A stretch of 64,000 nt of DNA, taken from NCBI GenBank assembly GCA_020809705.1, contig CP085835.1, positions 4,030,001 to 4,094,000 of the forward strand, read 5' to 3'. Shown here piece by piece: positions 54,411-64,000 of this stretch. Below the pieces are notes generated by a model, which saw only the letters and a list, made by a program, of their open reading frames with translations, had not been told where the DNA came from and did no database searches. A program made the translations under genes and the position numbers. Source of the DNA: Calonectria ilicicola. Its lineage: Eukaryota; Ascomycota; Sordariomycetes; Hypocreales; Nectriaceae. The number at the start of each line of letters is the position of its first letter. Within the stretch, counting starts at the first letter, position 1.

Positions 54411-55977
54411 ATGTCCAAGTCATCCAAGGACCTCGAGGGGCATGGCTCTGCGCCATCAGTCGGCGAGGTTGACCCAGAAGCTACCCACGATGCCGTCTTT
54501 GGTTCGATGAATGAGGGTGGTCCAAACTACCGAAATGTACGTTTTCTCGTCACAGTAACACTCACGAACTGAGCTTACACTCTCTAGGTTGGATGGCTAG
54601 GAACCGCGGCACTCATGATGAAGACGCAAATCGGCCTCGGTGTTTTGTCCATCCCTGCAGCCTTTGACACGCTAGGTCTGGTACCAGGTGTCATTTGCCT
54701 CATCTCCATCGCCATCATCACCACCTGGTCAGATTACATTGTTGGTGTATTCAAGCTACGCCATCGCGAGGTCTACAGCATCGATGACGTCGGTGCCTTG
54801 TTATTTGGCCGTATCGGTCGCGAGTTCTTTGGTTGCGCTTTTTGCTTGTGTACGTAAAACGCTTGACACGGTCTTCAGAGTGGAGTTTATGCTAACGCTG
54901 TCTAGACTGGATCTTCGTCGCCGGATCCGGTATGCTCAGCATCTCCATCGGTCTAAATGCCGTCTCAACCCATGGCGCATGCACGGCCGTTTTCGTCGCT
55001 GTTGCGGCCATAATCGGATTCATGTTTGCCAGTATCAGGACGCTGAGCCGTATCAGTTGGCTGGCGTGGATTGGATTGGGGTGCATCCTCACTTCCAGTA
55101 AGCCTTCTCCAACCCTTCCCCAATTCCCTGATATGTCAGTGGCGAGTCTAATCTCCAACTAGTTTTGATCGTCACAATTGCTGTCGGTGTCCAAGACCGC
55201 CCCGCTGCTGCACCCAAAGAAGGCCACTGGAAATCTGACTACAAGATTGTTGGAAACCCTTCTTTTACAGATGCCATCACGGCGGTATCTGCGCTGGTGT
55301 TTGCCTATGCCGGCACGCCTGCCTTTTTCTCCATCGCTGCAGAGATGCGAGATCCCCAGCATTATACTAGATCGCTTATCATCTGCCAGAGCGTTGTGAC
55401 GTCCACTTATATTGCCATTGGTTGTGTTGTTTACTACTTTTGCGGCTCATATGTTGCCTCACCCGCCCTTGGCTCAGCTGGTGCGCTGATGAAGAAGGTC
55501 TGCTACGGACTCGCCCTTCCAGGACTGATTGTCACAACCACGCTGGTCATTCATCTGCCTGCCAAGTACATCTTCATTCGTCTTCTCCGTGGATCCAAGC
55601 ATCTCACAGCCAACAGTCCCGTGCACTGGGGAACCTGGCTAGGCTGCACCTTTGGTATTGCTATTGTTTCTTATCTGATTGCCAGTGGAATTCCCGTCTT
55701 TGGCGGTCTTGTGTCTCTAGTTGGAGCTCTTCTTGGCACGCTCATGTCTTTCCAGCCAATGGGCTGCATGTGGCTTTACGACAACTGGAGCAAGGGCAAA
55801 CAGGAGCGATCGCCCAGGTGGACCATGATGGTTTGCTGGAGCATTTTCGTCATCGTCTCTGGAACCTTTTTAATGATTGCTGGCACATACGGATCTATTG
55901 TGAGCATTATCGATTCCTACAAGGAATCTGGAGGATCAAGCGCGTGGTCATGCGCTGATAACTCGAATTCTGTCTAA
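54411..55977 (+). CDS. Amino-acid permease, Mtr/AVT-type (Aa_trans family)
   Basis: Exons 54411-54536, 54588-54849, 54906-55097 and 55163-55977 give 464 residues, with all junctions in phase. Donors are GTACGT, GTACGT and GTAAGC, with acceptors CTAG, CTAG and CTAG. A hydrophilic N-terminus of about 40 residues precedes VGWLGTAALMMKTQIGLGVLSIPAAF, the conserved first helix of the family. About eleven hydrophobic segments follow. Other signatures: WSDYIVGVFKLRH, YWIFVAGSGMLSISIGLNA, FAYAGTPAFFSIAAEM and GCVVYYFCGSYVASPALGSA. Closest in character to fungal neutral/aromatic amino-acid permeases such as Neurospora Mtr. It is the nearest gene downstream of the NRPS-like gene on the same strand, so it could supply or export a substrate, but it may be unrelated. 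Confidence 0.9.
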
Positions 55978-57585
55978 GCCTTAGAGTTTGCGGCTGCTGC
56001 GTTGGATGAATTAGAGTAGATGAAGCAGTACACCTAGTATATAAATGTCATTTCGTTTACGGTGAATTTCCAGTTTCATTTTCTACATTCTCGGTAAAAT
56101 TCTCCACGAAGGCATGTGTTAAACGCCCGAAAGGTGGAGCCAGGGGCCGAGCGGTCGCCCTTTAACTCATGGTAGTTGACAAGCCATACAGTCATCCCAA
56201 CACTTCTCTTGTCGAGGGGGTTCCCGCTCGTTACAACCATAACACAAAAGAAAAGGCCTCGTCTGCTCATACGGTTTGGGTAGCATGGACGGCTTAGACT
56301 TTTACCCCTTGACAACTTGACCAGGGGATCAGTCCCCAATTCTCCGCATTAGGTAGTCATCATGTACCTTGTAAAAGGTCGGCAAAGTTGGACGGCTTCG
56401 GTCTGTTTTGCCGATCAGTCGGAGGTGGAGGACCGAAAAAATGACGGGCCGTCCTCCCGTGGTCGGTTGGTGGAGCAGCCCTATACTAAGGTTATGGTTA
56501 CAGGGGTATCGGTCCTGAAATATGACTCAATTGGGCCAAAGATTCTGACTTACTTGCAGAGATGGGGATGATGCGTATTGTTGTCATGTTGCACACACAA
56601 GCTGCAGTGTTGTACACAAGCTGCAGTGTTGTACACAAGCTGCAGGGCAGCCTGCTCGCCAGCATGCCGCATGAGTCTAGAACATGGTTCTGGACAGCAC
56701 CGTGCGGGGATAGCATCCTCCCGGAGTCTGACCACCAAGGAAATAATCTCCACCCCTTGACCCCGGCAAGTGGGGCCCGAGCATTGGAGTAACCAAGCCC
56801 GTGAGAGCAGGTCGTGAGCATTCAGCTTGGAGATGAGCTCTTTTTGCCGTTATTCGCCCGGTGGCGCTCTCTAAGCTGAGGCATTGACCCCAACGACGCC
56901 GCTAGCGCGAGGGGTGACGTCGTACCTGAGCAAAGGCCGCGGGGAACGGACCAACGAGCTGAGTCGTTTGGGCTTTTCCGCTTTATATGGCCTTGTCCAT
57001 TCAGCTCGATGCGGAGACGACACTCGGGAGGTCAACCGGTCTTGTGAGACCACGGTCTGCTGCCCGACTGGTCTTTGTCAGGCCTGTCATGTCATGATGT
57101 CTCGGCCAAGTCCGTGCTGTCGTTGGACGTCCCGGGAGCATTGCCGTGGATTGTCCTGGTGCTAGTGGGCGGTATATCTTTTTGCTCTTCATGGCGTCTC
57201 GTTTTCTCTCTTTTTTATTTCCTTCGCTTTCTGCCCCTTTTGCCACTTTATGCAGTCATTTATGTCGCATGGTTTATGCTTATCCACAGGGGATAACAGC
57301 ATGGTGGAGGATTAAGCTGCAGCCTCGGCCACCTGCAAGAGCATCGACGATGATTTTATTCTCTCCACTGGTTTGCCCACTACCGCAGTGTAGCGATCTC
57401 AAGTTACAGCTCTCAGATGCCCCTAACAGCTCGAGGAATTATATAGCACGCGTTCATAAGAATACAACTTGCTTTTTTTCCAATCCAGGATTAGAGACAG
57501 TGCACGTGACCTTGAAAGATGTCGCTACGCGAGGGAGTTTTGGTTGGCTGTTTGGAAACCCACCCCGTCATCGCCAACCACCAAC
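55978..57585. other. 1.6-kb intergenic region with a short tandem repeat
   Basis: No supportable gene. Contains the 19-bp repeat at 56595-56646. GC-rich stretches around 56880-57150 give open frames on both strands but no family resemblance. Confidence 0.5.
56595..56646. repeat. 19-bp tandem repeat, about 2.7 copies
   Basis: Unit ACACAAGCTGCAGTGTTGT at 56595 and 56614 (identical), with a third partial copy from 56633. Each unit contains the palindromic core AGCTGCAGTGT/CTGCAG. Confidence 0.9.
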
Positions 57586-59166
57586 ATGAGTATTTTCCAC
57601 GCTGCGACTCAGCAAGTGGGACACAAGCTCGCCGAGCTTACGAATCTGATCAAGTCCGTAGCGCGCGAGAAACCAAATGACCCGGTGGCCCAACGCCGAG
57701 CGCAGGCTGCTCATGGCTTTTACAGTAGCGTTGGCCTCTTCCCGAAGCTACCCGAACATAATGACGCATCTGAGCCACCATCCCTGAGTGGATGCAACCT
57801 GGATGATGACAATGCTCAGAGGCTGCCGACTGAGATTTACCAGCTCATCATCGAGAGACTAGGCGACTTTGATCATGCAACGGCCCAAAAGACGCTGGTT
57901 GCCCTCTCGTCCTCGTGCAGATTGTTCAACAAGCTTGCCCAACGCCGGCTTTACGCTCATCCGCGGGAGCTAGAGACAATAGAAAGACAATGGCAGTTTA
58001 GGTTCACTTTGGCGGTAGACCCTGAAATTGGAGGCCTTGTGCAGTCACTTCGAGCCTTTTGGCTTTCGACAGGCGAAAATGGACCTCTTTTGATCGACAT
58101 TTGTCGCGCCTGTCCAAATCTGAAAGACGTCCTTATTCATCGTGGCAAGAGTCTGTCAGATAATAACCAAATCACACGGAGAGATGTATTCGACATGGCG
58201 GCACTGCTAGATGCGAGCCCACAACTGACTACCTTTTGGTATTCGACTATTGTTGAGTGGGCTCCCGAGGAGGTGCGTTACGAAGGCACTTTTAGGGGAG
58301 ACGTTTTTGAAAAGAGCATAGAGCAACGCCGCTTTGCAAAAGCTGCGTCCCAGCTAGTTGACCTGACGGTTCATGGTCAAATCCAATGGCTCCTGCGGGC
58401 GCTCGTACCGCATCTCTCATCTAACCTTTCATCTCTAACTTTGGGGCAAGAGACCAGCCTGCAGTTTAACGAAAATTTCTTTGGCGATTTGTCTCGTCAA
58501 AGTCCGCATCTGCGTCAGTTGGAGGTCCGATGCTACGTGGGAAATATGCCAAGTTTAATTGAGGCTTGTCAAAGATGGGGGGCGACCCTACAGGTGCTGC
58601 GCATGTCAAACGTCGAGGAAGATTCTGACTGGATTCGACAAATTATGCCTTTCATGACAGCACTGGATGATATAAACCTGGGTACGGGCTGTTACATAAC
58701 GGGCAGCGATCTCGACGCCATCGTGGCTTCGCTTCCACAACCGCGTTTCAAATCAATCGAGTTTGGCGACTTGCAATATCCAGAGGACACAGTTGATGGT
58801 GAGGAAGCGACTGATGTGGCCACAAGACAGGCCAGAACGGACGCCAGTTTTGTCAAATTAATACGTGCTCATTCCTCGACTTTGAAAATCCTTGAAATCA
58901 ATGGAGGTCGTTTCAAAGTAGGAAGGGCTGTGCTCCAGAGTTGTAAGGAGGCGACAGGGCTAGAATCTCTCTGGGTCTCTCCTCCAGCCGATATTAAATC
59001 CTCGGACCTCGATGATCTTTTTGAGGCGTGCCCTCAGCTCGCTGATGTTTCAGAAAGACTTTTGGCAGCATCAGCGCATCCGAACAAGTGGGAACTACGA
59101 ATCATTGCCAGGAGACAATGGCAAGAAGACGAAATGTACAGAGAGGCGACTGTCAGTGCTTTATAA
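57586..59166 (+). CDS. F-box-like protein with leucine-rich C-terminal part
   Basis: Single exon, 526 residues from the ATG at 57586 (MSIFHAATQQVG). The region RLPTEIYQLIIERLGDFDHATAQKTLVALSSSCRLFNKLAQRRLY at about residues 80-125 has the F-box pattern (LPxEI...IxxxL.....L..LS..CR.......R.LY). The rest shows repeated leucine-rich pieces (LVDLTVHG, LSSLTLGQ, LRQLEVRC, LKILEINGG, LESLWVSP) typical of fungal F-box proteins. The inferred role is as a substrate adaptor in an SCF-type ubiquitin ligase. No signal peptide. The open frame continues 39 codons upstream but has no ATG. Same general type as the truncated gene at the left edge, though not obviously a close copy. Confidence 0.82.
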   Translation: MSIFHAATQQVGHKLAELTNLIKSVAREKPNDPVAQRRAQAAHGFYSSVGLFPKLPEHNDASEPPSLSGCNLDDDNAQRLPTEIYQLIIERLGDFDHATAQKTLVALSSSCRLFNKLAQRRLYAHPRELETIERQWQFRFTLAVDPEIGGLVQSLRAFWLSTGENGPLLIDICRACPNLKDVLIHRGKSLSDNNQITRRDVFDMAALLDASPQLTTFWYSTIVEWAPEEVRYEGTFRGDVFEKSIEQRRFAKAASQLVDLTVHGQIQWLLRALVPHLSSNLSSLTLGQETSLQFNENFFGDLSRQSPHLRQLEVRCYVGNMPSLIEACQRWGATLQVLRMSNVEEDSDWIRQIMPFMTALDDINLGTGCYITGSDLDAIVASLPQPRFKSIEFGDLQYPEDTVDGEEATDVATRQARTDASFVKLIRAHSSTLKILEINGGRFKVGRAVLQSCKEATGLESLWVSPPADIKSSDLDDLFEACPQLADVSERLLAASAHPNKWELRIIARRQWQEDEMYREATVSAL

Positions 59167-59773
59167 GGTTAAAACAGCCTAGGTGATATCTTAAGAAACT
59201 AATTCATATTGGACTTTAAATCATCAAGACTAAATAATGTTGAACAGTGTTGCATTTGCCACCTTCATGTCCTGGAGCTTCTTGAGCTACTCCAAGATTG
59301 TCAAGAAACCCTTTGAGAGACTCTACTTTTAATTTTTACAACAACTTAGACAGGCTGTGTAGATGAATGAAGGAACAAATGCAGAAAAATTGGCTCCAAA
59401 TTCGTAGTACAAACATTTTCAAGCACGGGCTGTGGCGACGATGCCGTGAAATGCAAGTCGTAGATCATGCTACTCTGCCGTCTCCAGTAAATATAAAAGA
59501 AAGCCAGTCAGCTGGCTGTGGCACCGGTCGGCGGTTCCAGAGTAAGGGCTGCGATCATGCTACTACTAATCCTACTCATAAACATAAACTATGATGAGGA
59601 AAACAATAGAAGTTTCTTATGGAAATGGCTATTAAATTAGAACGGGCGATTGGCATAATTGATGCACATCCATTTAATTGATTTATATAAGATAAAAGAA
59701 AGAGTGACTAAAACCTAATAGAATGTAAAACGTGACTATTCAAAGAGACATGTCCGGACGCTTCCCTTTGAAA
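59167..59773. other. Intergenic region (convergent genes)
   Basis: AT-rich 3' flanks of the F-box-like gene and the beta-propeller pseudogene. Nothing recognisable. Confidence 0.5.
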
Positions 59774-60751
59774 TTATACATCGGCATCGGCATCGGAGTA
59801 ATAAATATCTTTTCCGAGGCCTTGCCAGAAGACATAGAACGTGTCATCGTGCTGGACTGCGGTGGCACTGGACTGGTCAAATAATGCCTGGCCTCCGATT
59901 TGACGGTTCATATTTCTTTGGGCCTTCCACGTCCGATCCTTGGTGAGAAAATCGGAACACCAAAGACCCTGCCCACTGCCTCCAGAACCAACCCAGAACA
60001 ATCGTAGTCGTTTCTCATTCAACACAAGCGTATTGGGGCTCGTGAATGGTAAGAAACCCTGGACCCCCTCGCCAATCTTTCCTGCAACGGACTCTTGCGG
60101 GTTCCAGTGGTCCGCAAAGGTAGAATACCACGTTCCGTCACCATTGTTACCGTTCCAACCACTGCCGTTCCAAAAGAGGTAGAGGGTCTCATCAAAGACG
60201 ACAGCAGAGGGACTTGTCTTCTCGGAGATGCCCAGACGTAAGCTTGCAAGACCTTCCTGTTTTTCCCACTCGATCCCATCAAATGTGCAGTGAAATATGC
60301 CGTCGTTTCCAGCACCATTCCAGAACAGATGCAGCGTATCCTGGAAAACAGCAGCACTGGGAGAAGTTTTTGGTAGGGATCCCATGCCCCCGTTCTTGAC
60401 GGCGATTTGGACAGCCTTTGACGACCATTCATCTCGTTTCTCGCTGAAATACGTGTACCGGACGCCGGTGTCATTCTTCCCTGTAAAGAACAGATAGAGT
60501 TTATCATTGAATACCACTGCGTTGGGAGATGAATGCTCCTCGACAGCAATATTGGGGACTTTATCCCTGAGGTTGACAATTGGGTCCCAGCTTTTACCAG
60601 CCAGCGTGGTGTAGTAAATGCCATCGTTGCCGCCCTCGGCGTAGAAAACGTAGAGCTTTCCGTTTTAAGAGACGGTTGCAGGAGACGAATGGCCGTAAAC
60701 GTTGATGTTCTAGACAAACTCTACGAGACCGGTTTGAGGATTAAAAGACAT
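59774..60751 (-). pseudogene. Six-repeat beta-propeller (lectin-like) gene with two stops
   Basis: From an ATG at 60751 one frame of 326 codons runs to the stop at 59774. It is interrupted only by TAG at 60710-60712 and TAA at 60665-60667, both close to the 5' end. The encoded protein is about six repeats of 45-50 residues. Each starts with a 'SSP/TSP' and continues '(A/T)VVFND-KLYLF(F/W)xG...GxxYTxF' (HSSPATVS, HSSPNAVVFNDKLYLFF, KTSPSAAVFQDTLHLFW, KTSPSAVVFDETLYLFW, FTSPNTLVL..LRLFW, QSSATAVQHDDTFYVFW). This is the layout of small beta-propeller lectins. No signal peptide. The last five repeats are intact, so a shortened protein from a later start is conceivable. The ligand is unknown. Confidence 0.72.
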
Positions 60752-62312
60752 TGTTGCTAGTGAGACCTGAAGGGTGTTCAAAAAGTGTTGTTGTATGAGG
60801 ATTTTGTGATGTGTTTGTGACAAGATCTTGGAGCCGGAATCGACTTGCTATTTGTAGGCGAGTGCTGATAGGGGAGAGCCAACCAAGTAGATGAGCCCCC
60901 ATGAGGTCGATACCTCTTTCATCGTGACCAAACTAGCAAAGTCGTCAAATCCTGAAATGGAACCATGTGGCGAGCTGAAAAGAAACTGCGGATTCCAGCT
61001 TGCAGTTTCAGCCAGCCTTTCGGGCTCCGGATTCTGGTGACTGTGATACTATGCCGAATGCGCCATTGGATTTGTCACAAGACGAGTCCGGTGATGCCTT
61101 TGCTCGATTTGCAATGAGTTGATTGGTTCCATGTAAACCCATATCCCACTGGCACCTGCATTGATCTAGGCTGCCAAGGACGTTTCTTGAGTCGGCGTGT
61201 TGGAAACCCTTGTTGCAAAGTGACTGTTTGGTCAACAGTGCACAAGTGACGATCAGCCAAATCGCAGAGGTTGGAAGCGCGTACCACATGAGTGCAGTAA
61301 CAATAGCTTGCTCTGAATAGTTTGAGATAAAGTTTCCTCCTAACGGCAAAATCTGCTCTCCCTCCTTTTCCAGTTGTTTCGGGGAGGCCCAAGTAAATGA
61401 ACAGACTCTCCATGAGTGGCCTGCCATGTGACCCCTTGCGAATACTCATGCACTCTACATCTCTTCTCTGACATATTTCATTCCGCTGGCGCTAGTTGGT
61501 CAAAGACCCTATGGATTGAACTGATGGCTTGGCTGACATGATGTTTGTGATTTAGCTAGTACTAGTTTGTTATGGACGCTATGGCTTGGCCTCGTGGATT
61601 GATTTCCAGGGTAGTTGTGATTCAGCCCGCGCTAGTCGATTGAGCAGGTCCCATGTTTCTCAATTTGGCCTGCCAAGGCTCGGAGCTTCCATAACCAGAC
61701 ATTTTCAATAGTTTGATGTATTGCCTTGACACCCATGCGAAGTTAAGAAGTGATTGGACTGTGTCACACTGTAGACAGCCTCAATAGCCTAGCATGACCA
61801 ACGCGGTAACGGCCAGTTCAAACGGACTGGCTACGGGCTGCACACAACCCGAATTCACATAAATACCGTCAGCAACGGTCAACGATTCATCTAACCGTTG
61901 CAAATATGACTGGAGGCCGCCACCGGCCCTGTCAAATGACGGTAGCAGTCACTACCGGGCCGCGGATAGCTTCAACTTGAGACAGAAGCCCCGGGCTGCA
62001 GCTAGTAGCAGCAGCTATAATTGACCTAGTCAGATCCCTTCCATAGTGAGAAATCAAGAGCTCCAATGTAACCTATGGCGCATATTGTAGTGTTAGATTG
62101 TAAATTTGAAAGTCATGGAATTGTGGATCAGGTTTATCCAAGGAAGAATGTGGCGATCGATTAAAGTAACATTGTATCATTTGACACAAGATTCATACTC
62201 ATCAGAGCCTGTAGCATGCCAAATATATTCATAATTGGCAATGAAAAAATCAATTAAATCGCTCAATGTTTCTAGCAACGAACAATCCTGGGTAAGCCCT
62301 TCCATCCACTGT
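60752..62312. other. Intergenic region with degenerate repeats
   Basis: No supportable gene. Positions about 61478-61655 hold a diverged direct repeat. Around 61955-61975 there is a small inverted repeat (CGGTAG...CTACCG). Confidence 0.45.
61478..61655. repeat. Diverged direct repeat of about 70 bp, 2-2.5 copies
   Basis: Blocks such as GCGCTAGTTGGTCAAAGACC / AGTACTAGTTTGTTATGGACG / GCGCTAGTCGATTGAGCAGG, followed by CTATGG and CTTGGC and then TGTGATT(T/C)AGC, recur at about 70-bp spacing. Divergence is high, so the boundaries are approximate. Confidence 0.45.
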
Positions 62313-62487
62313 CTACTTTCGCCAGTACATGCTTAGTCAACGGCCAGCCCTCGGGGATATCAACATGTCAATGGCAGAATCTTGAGTGTTATTGAATGGG
62401 GCGATGATTCTGCCGCCAATGTCATTGAAGATCTGAAATATGAAGTTTAAAAGTTGCCCAGAAAAGTCAGTGAGCGTGTTCTTGAGA
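62313..62487 (-). pseudogene. Decayed copy of the 3' end of the gene at the right edge
   Basis: Clear nucleotide similarity over about 175 bp to 63801-64000, in the same orientation. Shared blocks include GATATCAAC.ATGTCAATG, AATGAATGGGGCGATGA or its close variant, and ATTGAAGATCTGAAAT. On the minus strand it reads KNTLTDFSGQLL..FQIFND...IIAPFNNT, parallel to NTPAGFLSNFQALRFQIFNN...VIAPFINT at the right edge. It has lost codons, and then hits a stop before reaching the matching terminator. This is a remnant, not a gene. Confidence 0.65.
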
Positions 62488-62951
62488 GTAGGCAAGTCCA
62501 AGCTAGCTGGGAGTCACCAGTTAAGTAACTCTCGCCTGCTTGCTTAACCAGTCCATGATCGAATTCTACGTATGCGACCGTTTTACTTCCGAAACCATCA
62601 CAGCCATGCAACCGAAATCTACAATTGGGAAGGATTAAGTTCATGATTTTAACCCTAAGACTGAGACATAATACTTGCAATCAGCCCTATAGGGTAGGAA
62701 GAGACTAGGAAGCTAAGCGAGATGAGCGAAGTCGGAGGTTAAAAGGAGAGAGGGAGTAGGAAAGGGATCTTATTCCTCAAGTATACAAATAATTATCATT
62801 GACACCCAACTGCAGTCGCCCTTTGGGTTAGTCCATACACCAGGCATAGTTGAGGGTCTGCTTATTGATCTACTTTTTGATACCTTCTCCATCGGGGGCA
62901 CATCTTCTGAGGACGCAGATCCAGTCAATCGGTAGTTTCCCTTCTAGAAAT

Positions 62952-63718
62952 ATGAGCCCAAGCGAAATCAGAACGCCCAAGGGCCAGGAAATAGAGTTAG
63001 TTAATGATTGGCCGCTTGGAAATTTGTCTAACCGGTTTTCAGCCTCAGCGGCGGATTTATTGAGGTGATCGTAGGATCGGGGAATCCTACCACGTTCAGT
63101 GTCCATGAAAATTTGATATGTGCAGCGTCAGATTTTTTTAAGATGTCCATGCGCGGAACCTGGAAAGAAGCAAAATCTCGGCCTGTGAGGCTCAAATGCA
63201 CTGAACCCGACGTTTTCCAGGTTTATTTAAATTGGTTGTACTATCACACACTTCCAACACGAATCGATGAGCCCGGGCTCGAGGGTAATGAGGAGTATCT
63301 GCAGCTGGCCAAAGCTTACGTACTAGGGGACATTATATTGGATGGAGACTTTCAAGACGCTACTCTCGATGCAATTACAGCAAAAACTAACACTGCTGCG
63401 AGCGATGGCTAGCGCTGGCACCCAGTTGGGCCCGTTATACGATTAATTTATGAAAATACGATGGAATCATCCAATGGAAGGCGTCTACTTGTGGATATTT
63501 ACACAGAGAAAGGACGCAGTAACTGGATAACTGAATGGGCAACCGAGGAGGATCTCCCAGCCAAGTTTCTACTCGATCTTGCCATCGGGCTGTTTGATAA
63601 GAGAAGCTTTCCAGACCGCTCGGGTTCGACGACATGTGATCCTTGTGAATACCATCAGCACCCACCGGGTGGAAATCTCTGCTACTTGAGCCGTCGTAGT
63701 GAGGTAGTAAAACAGTAA
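62952..63718 (+). pseudogene. BTB/POZ-domain gene interrupted by a TAG
   Basis: Exons 62952-62995 and 63043-63718. The intron (GTTAGT, CTAAC branch, TTTCAG) joins GA|C to give EIDLSGGFIEVIVGSGNPTTFSVHENLICAASDFFK, a fungal BTB/POZ start. BTB features continue through TEPDVFQVYLNWLYYHTLP and EEYLQLAKAYVLGDIILDGDFQDATLDAI. A TAG at 63410-63412 then interrupts, but the same frame goes on as RWHPVGPVIRLIYENT, NWITEWATEEDLPAKFLLDLAIGLF. This is the normal C-terminal part of such proteins, which run to about 240 residues. The full frame would encode about 239 residues. The truncated product would keep the BTB fold only. Confidence 0.72.
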
Positions 63719-63800
63719 AGCAAATGTATGTAATTTTGCAGACTAGTAAAGGCAAACGGGAAGAGTATTTTTCAATGCTCCATGAGTGGCGGTGCTGCAT

Positions 63801-64000
63801 CTACTGTGTGCTCTCGCCAGCAAATGTTTGGTCAATGTTCAAATCCTCGGCGATATCAACCATGTCAATGACAATATCCCAAGTATTAATGAATGGGGCG
63901 ATGACTGCAGCCGCTAGTGTCATGGACTGGACGTTATTGAAGATCTGAAATCGTAAAGCCTGAAAGTTGCTCAGAAAACCGGCGGGTGTGTTGCAAGCCA
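63801..64000 (-). CDS. 3' end of an unidentified gene running off the right edge
   Basis: 66 open codons on the minus strand end in TAG at 63801-63803, and the frame remains open to the window edge. Composition is protein-like and mildly hydrophobic (GFLSNFQALRFQIFNN, TLAAAVIAPFINTWDIVIDMVDIAEDLNID). A diverged copy of this segment about 1.5 kb to the left supports it being a real, duplicated coding sequence. I do not recognise the family from this fragment. Confidence 0.5.
   Translation of the reverse strand, partial: ACNTPAGFLSNFQALRFQIFNNVQSMTLAAAVIAPFINTWDIVIDMVDIAEDLNIDQTFAGESTQ

Noticed and set aside
57146..57589. 147-codon open frame upstream of the F-box-like gene
   Set aside because: Low-complexity hydrophobic start, wrong frame relative to the F-box gene, no signature.
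61008..61449. Minus-strand open frames of 139 and 124 codons
   Set aside because: They overlap each other in different frames, match no known pattern and lie in a repeat-bearing intergenic region.
34159..63718. Reassignment of TAA/TAG to glutamine as an explanation of the in-frame stops
   Set aside because: Intact genes in the window use TAA and TAG as normal terminators (for example AA9 TAG, acid phosphatase TAA, bZIP TAA, NmrA-like copy 1 TAG), and no filamentous ascomycete is known to me with that code.
1..64000. CRISPR arrays, prophage, bacterial operons, rRNA genes
   Set aside because: The window is fungal nuclear DNA. No regularly spaced repeats of CRISPR type, no phage genes and no rRNA-like sequence were seen.

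Overview
The window looks like nuclear DNA of a filamentous ascomycete (Pezizomycotina, most likely Sordariomycetes; the order is not certain). The reasons are: short introns of about 47-65 bp with CTAAC/CTGAC-type branch sites; typical fungal families (AA9 polysaccharide monooxygenase, HET-C, HET domain, Zn2Cys6 and bZIP-DUF3425 regulators, NmrA-like proteins, an alpha-arrestin, an NRPS-like A-T-R enzyme); and gene-sparse stretches of 1-2.8 kb. Most exon junctions given here were worked out by hand from reading frame, splice signals and family resemblance. No similarity search was run.

Layout. 0-7.5 kb: 3' part of an F-box/LRR-like gene, a secreted AA9 enzyme, a multi-pass membrane protein and a PhiA-like secreted protein. 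8.6-13.6 kb: a HET-C gene immediately downstream of a HET-domain gene on the same strand, the same gene pairing as the het-c/pin-c nonself-recognition locus of Neurospora. 15-26.9 kb: alpha/beta hydrolase, NmrA-like oxidoreductase, purple acid phosphatase, an MFS remnant, an alpha-arrestin, a Zn2Cys6 regulator and a GNAT acetyltransferase. 27.5-32 kb: an MFS transporter divergent from a bZIP-DUF3425 regulator, then a second PhiA-like gene.

34-56 kb is accessory and resembles a secondary-metabolism neighbourhood. It holds a broken beta-lactamase-like gene, a multi-exon membrane protein, a broken Zn2Cys6 regulator, an intact small Zn2Cys6 regulator, two NmrA-like proteins, a 100-residue protein built from an internal duplication, a secreted type-B carboxylesterase, an NRPS-like adenylation-thiolation-reductase enzyme and an amino-acid permease. 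A plausible reading is that the A-T-R enzyme activates a carboxylic or amino acid and releases it reductively, with the NmrA-like, esterase, permease and Zn2Cys6 genes as accessory functions. This is inference from adjacency only.

57-64 kb: an F-box-like gene, a broken six-repeat beta-propeller gene, a broken BTB gene, and the 3' end of an unidentified gene running off the right edge, a decayed copy of which lies about 1.5 kb away.

The most notable recurring signal is decay by single in-frame TAA/TAG codons. Five such stops occur in four accessory genes, each with homologous coding sequence continuing in the same frame. All are explicable as CAA/CAG to TAA/TAG changes. Two introns are best explained by GC-AG splicing.
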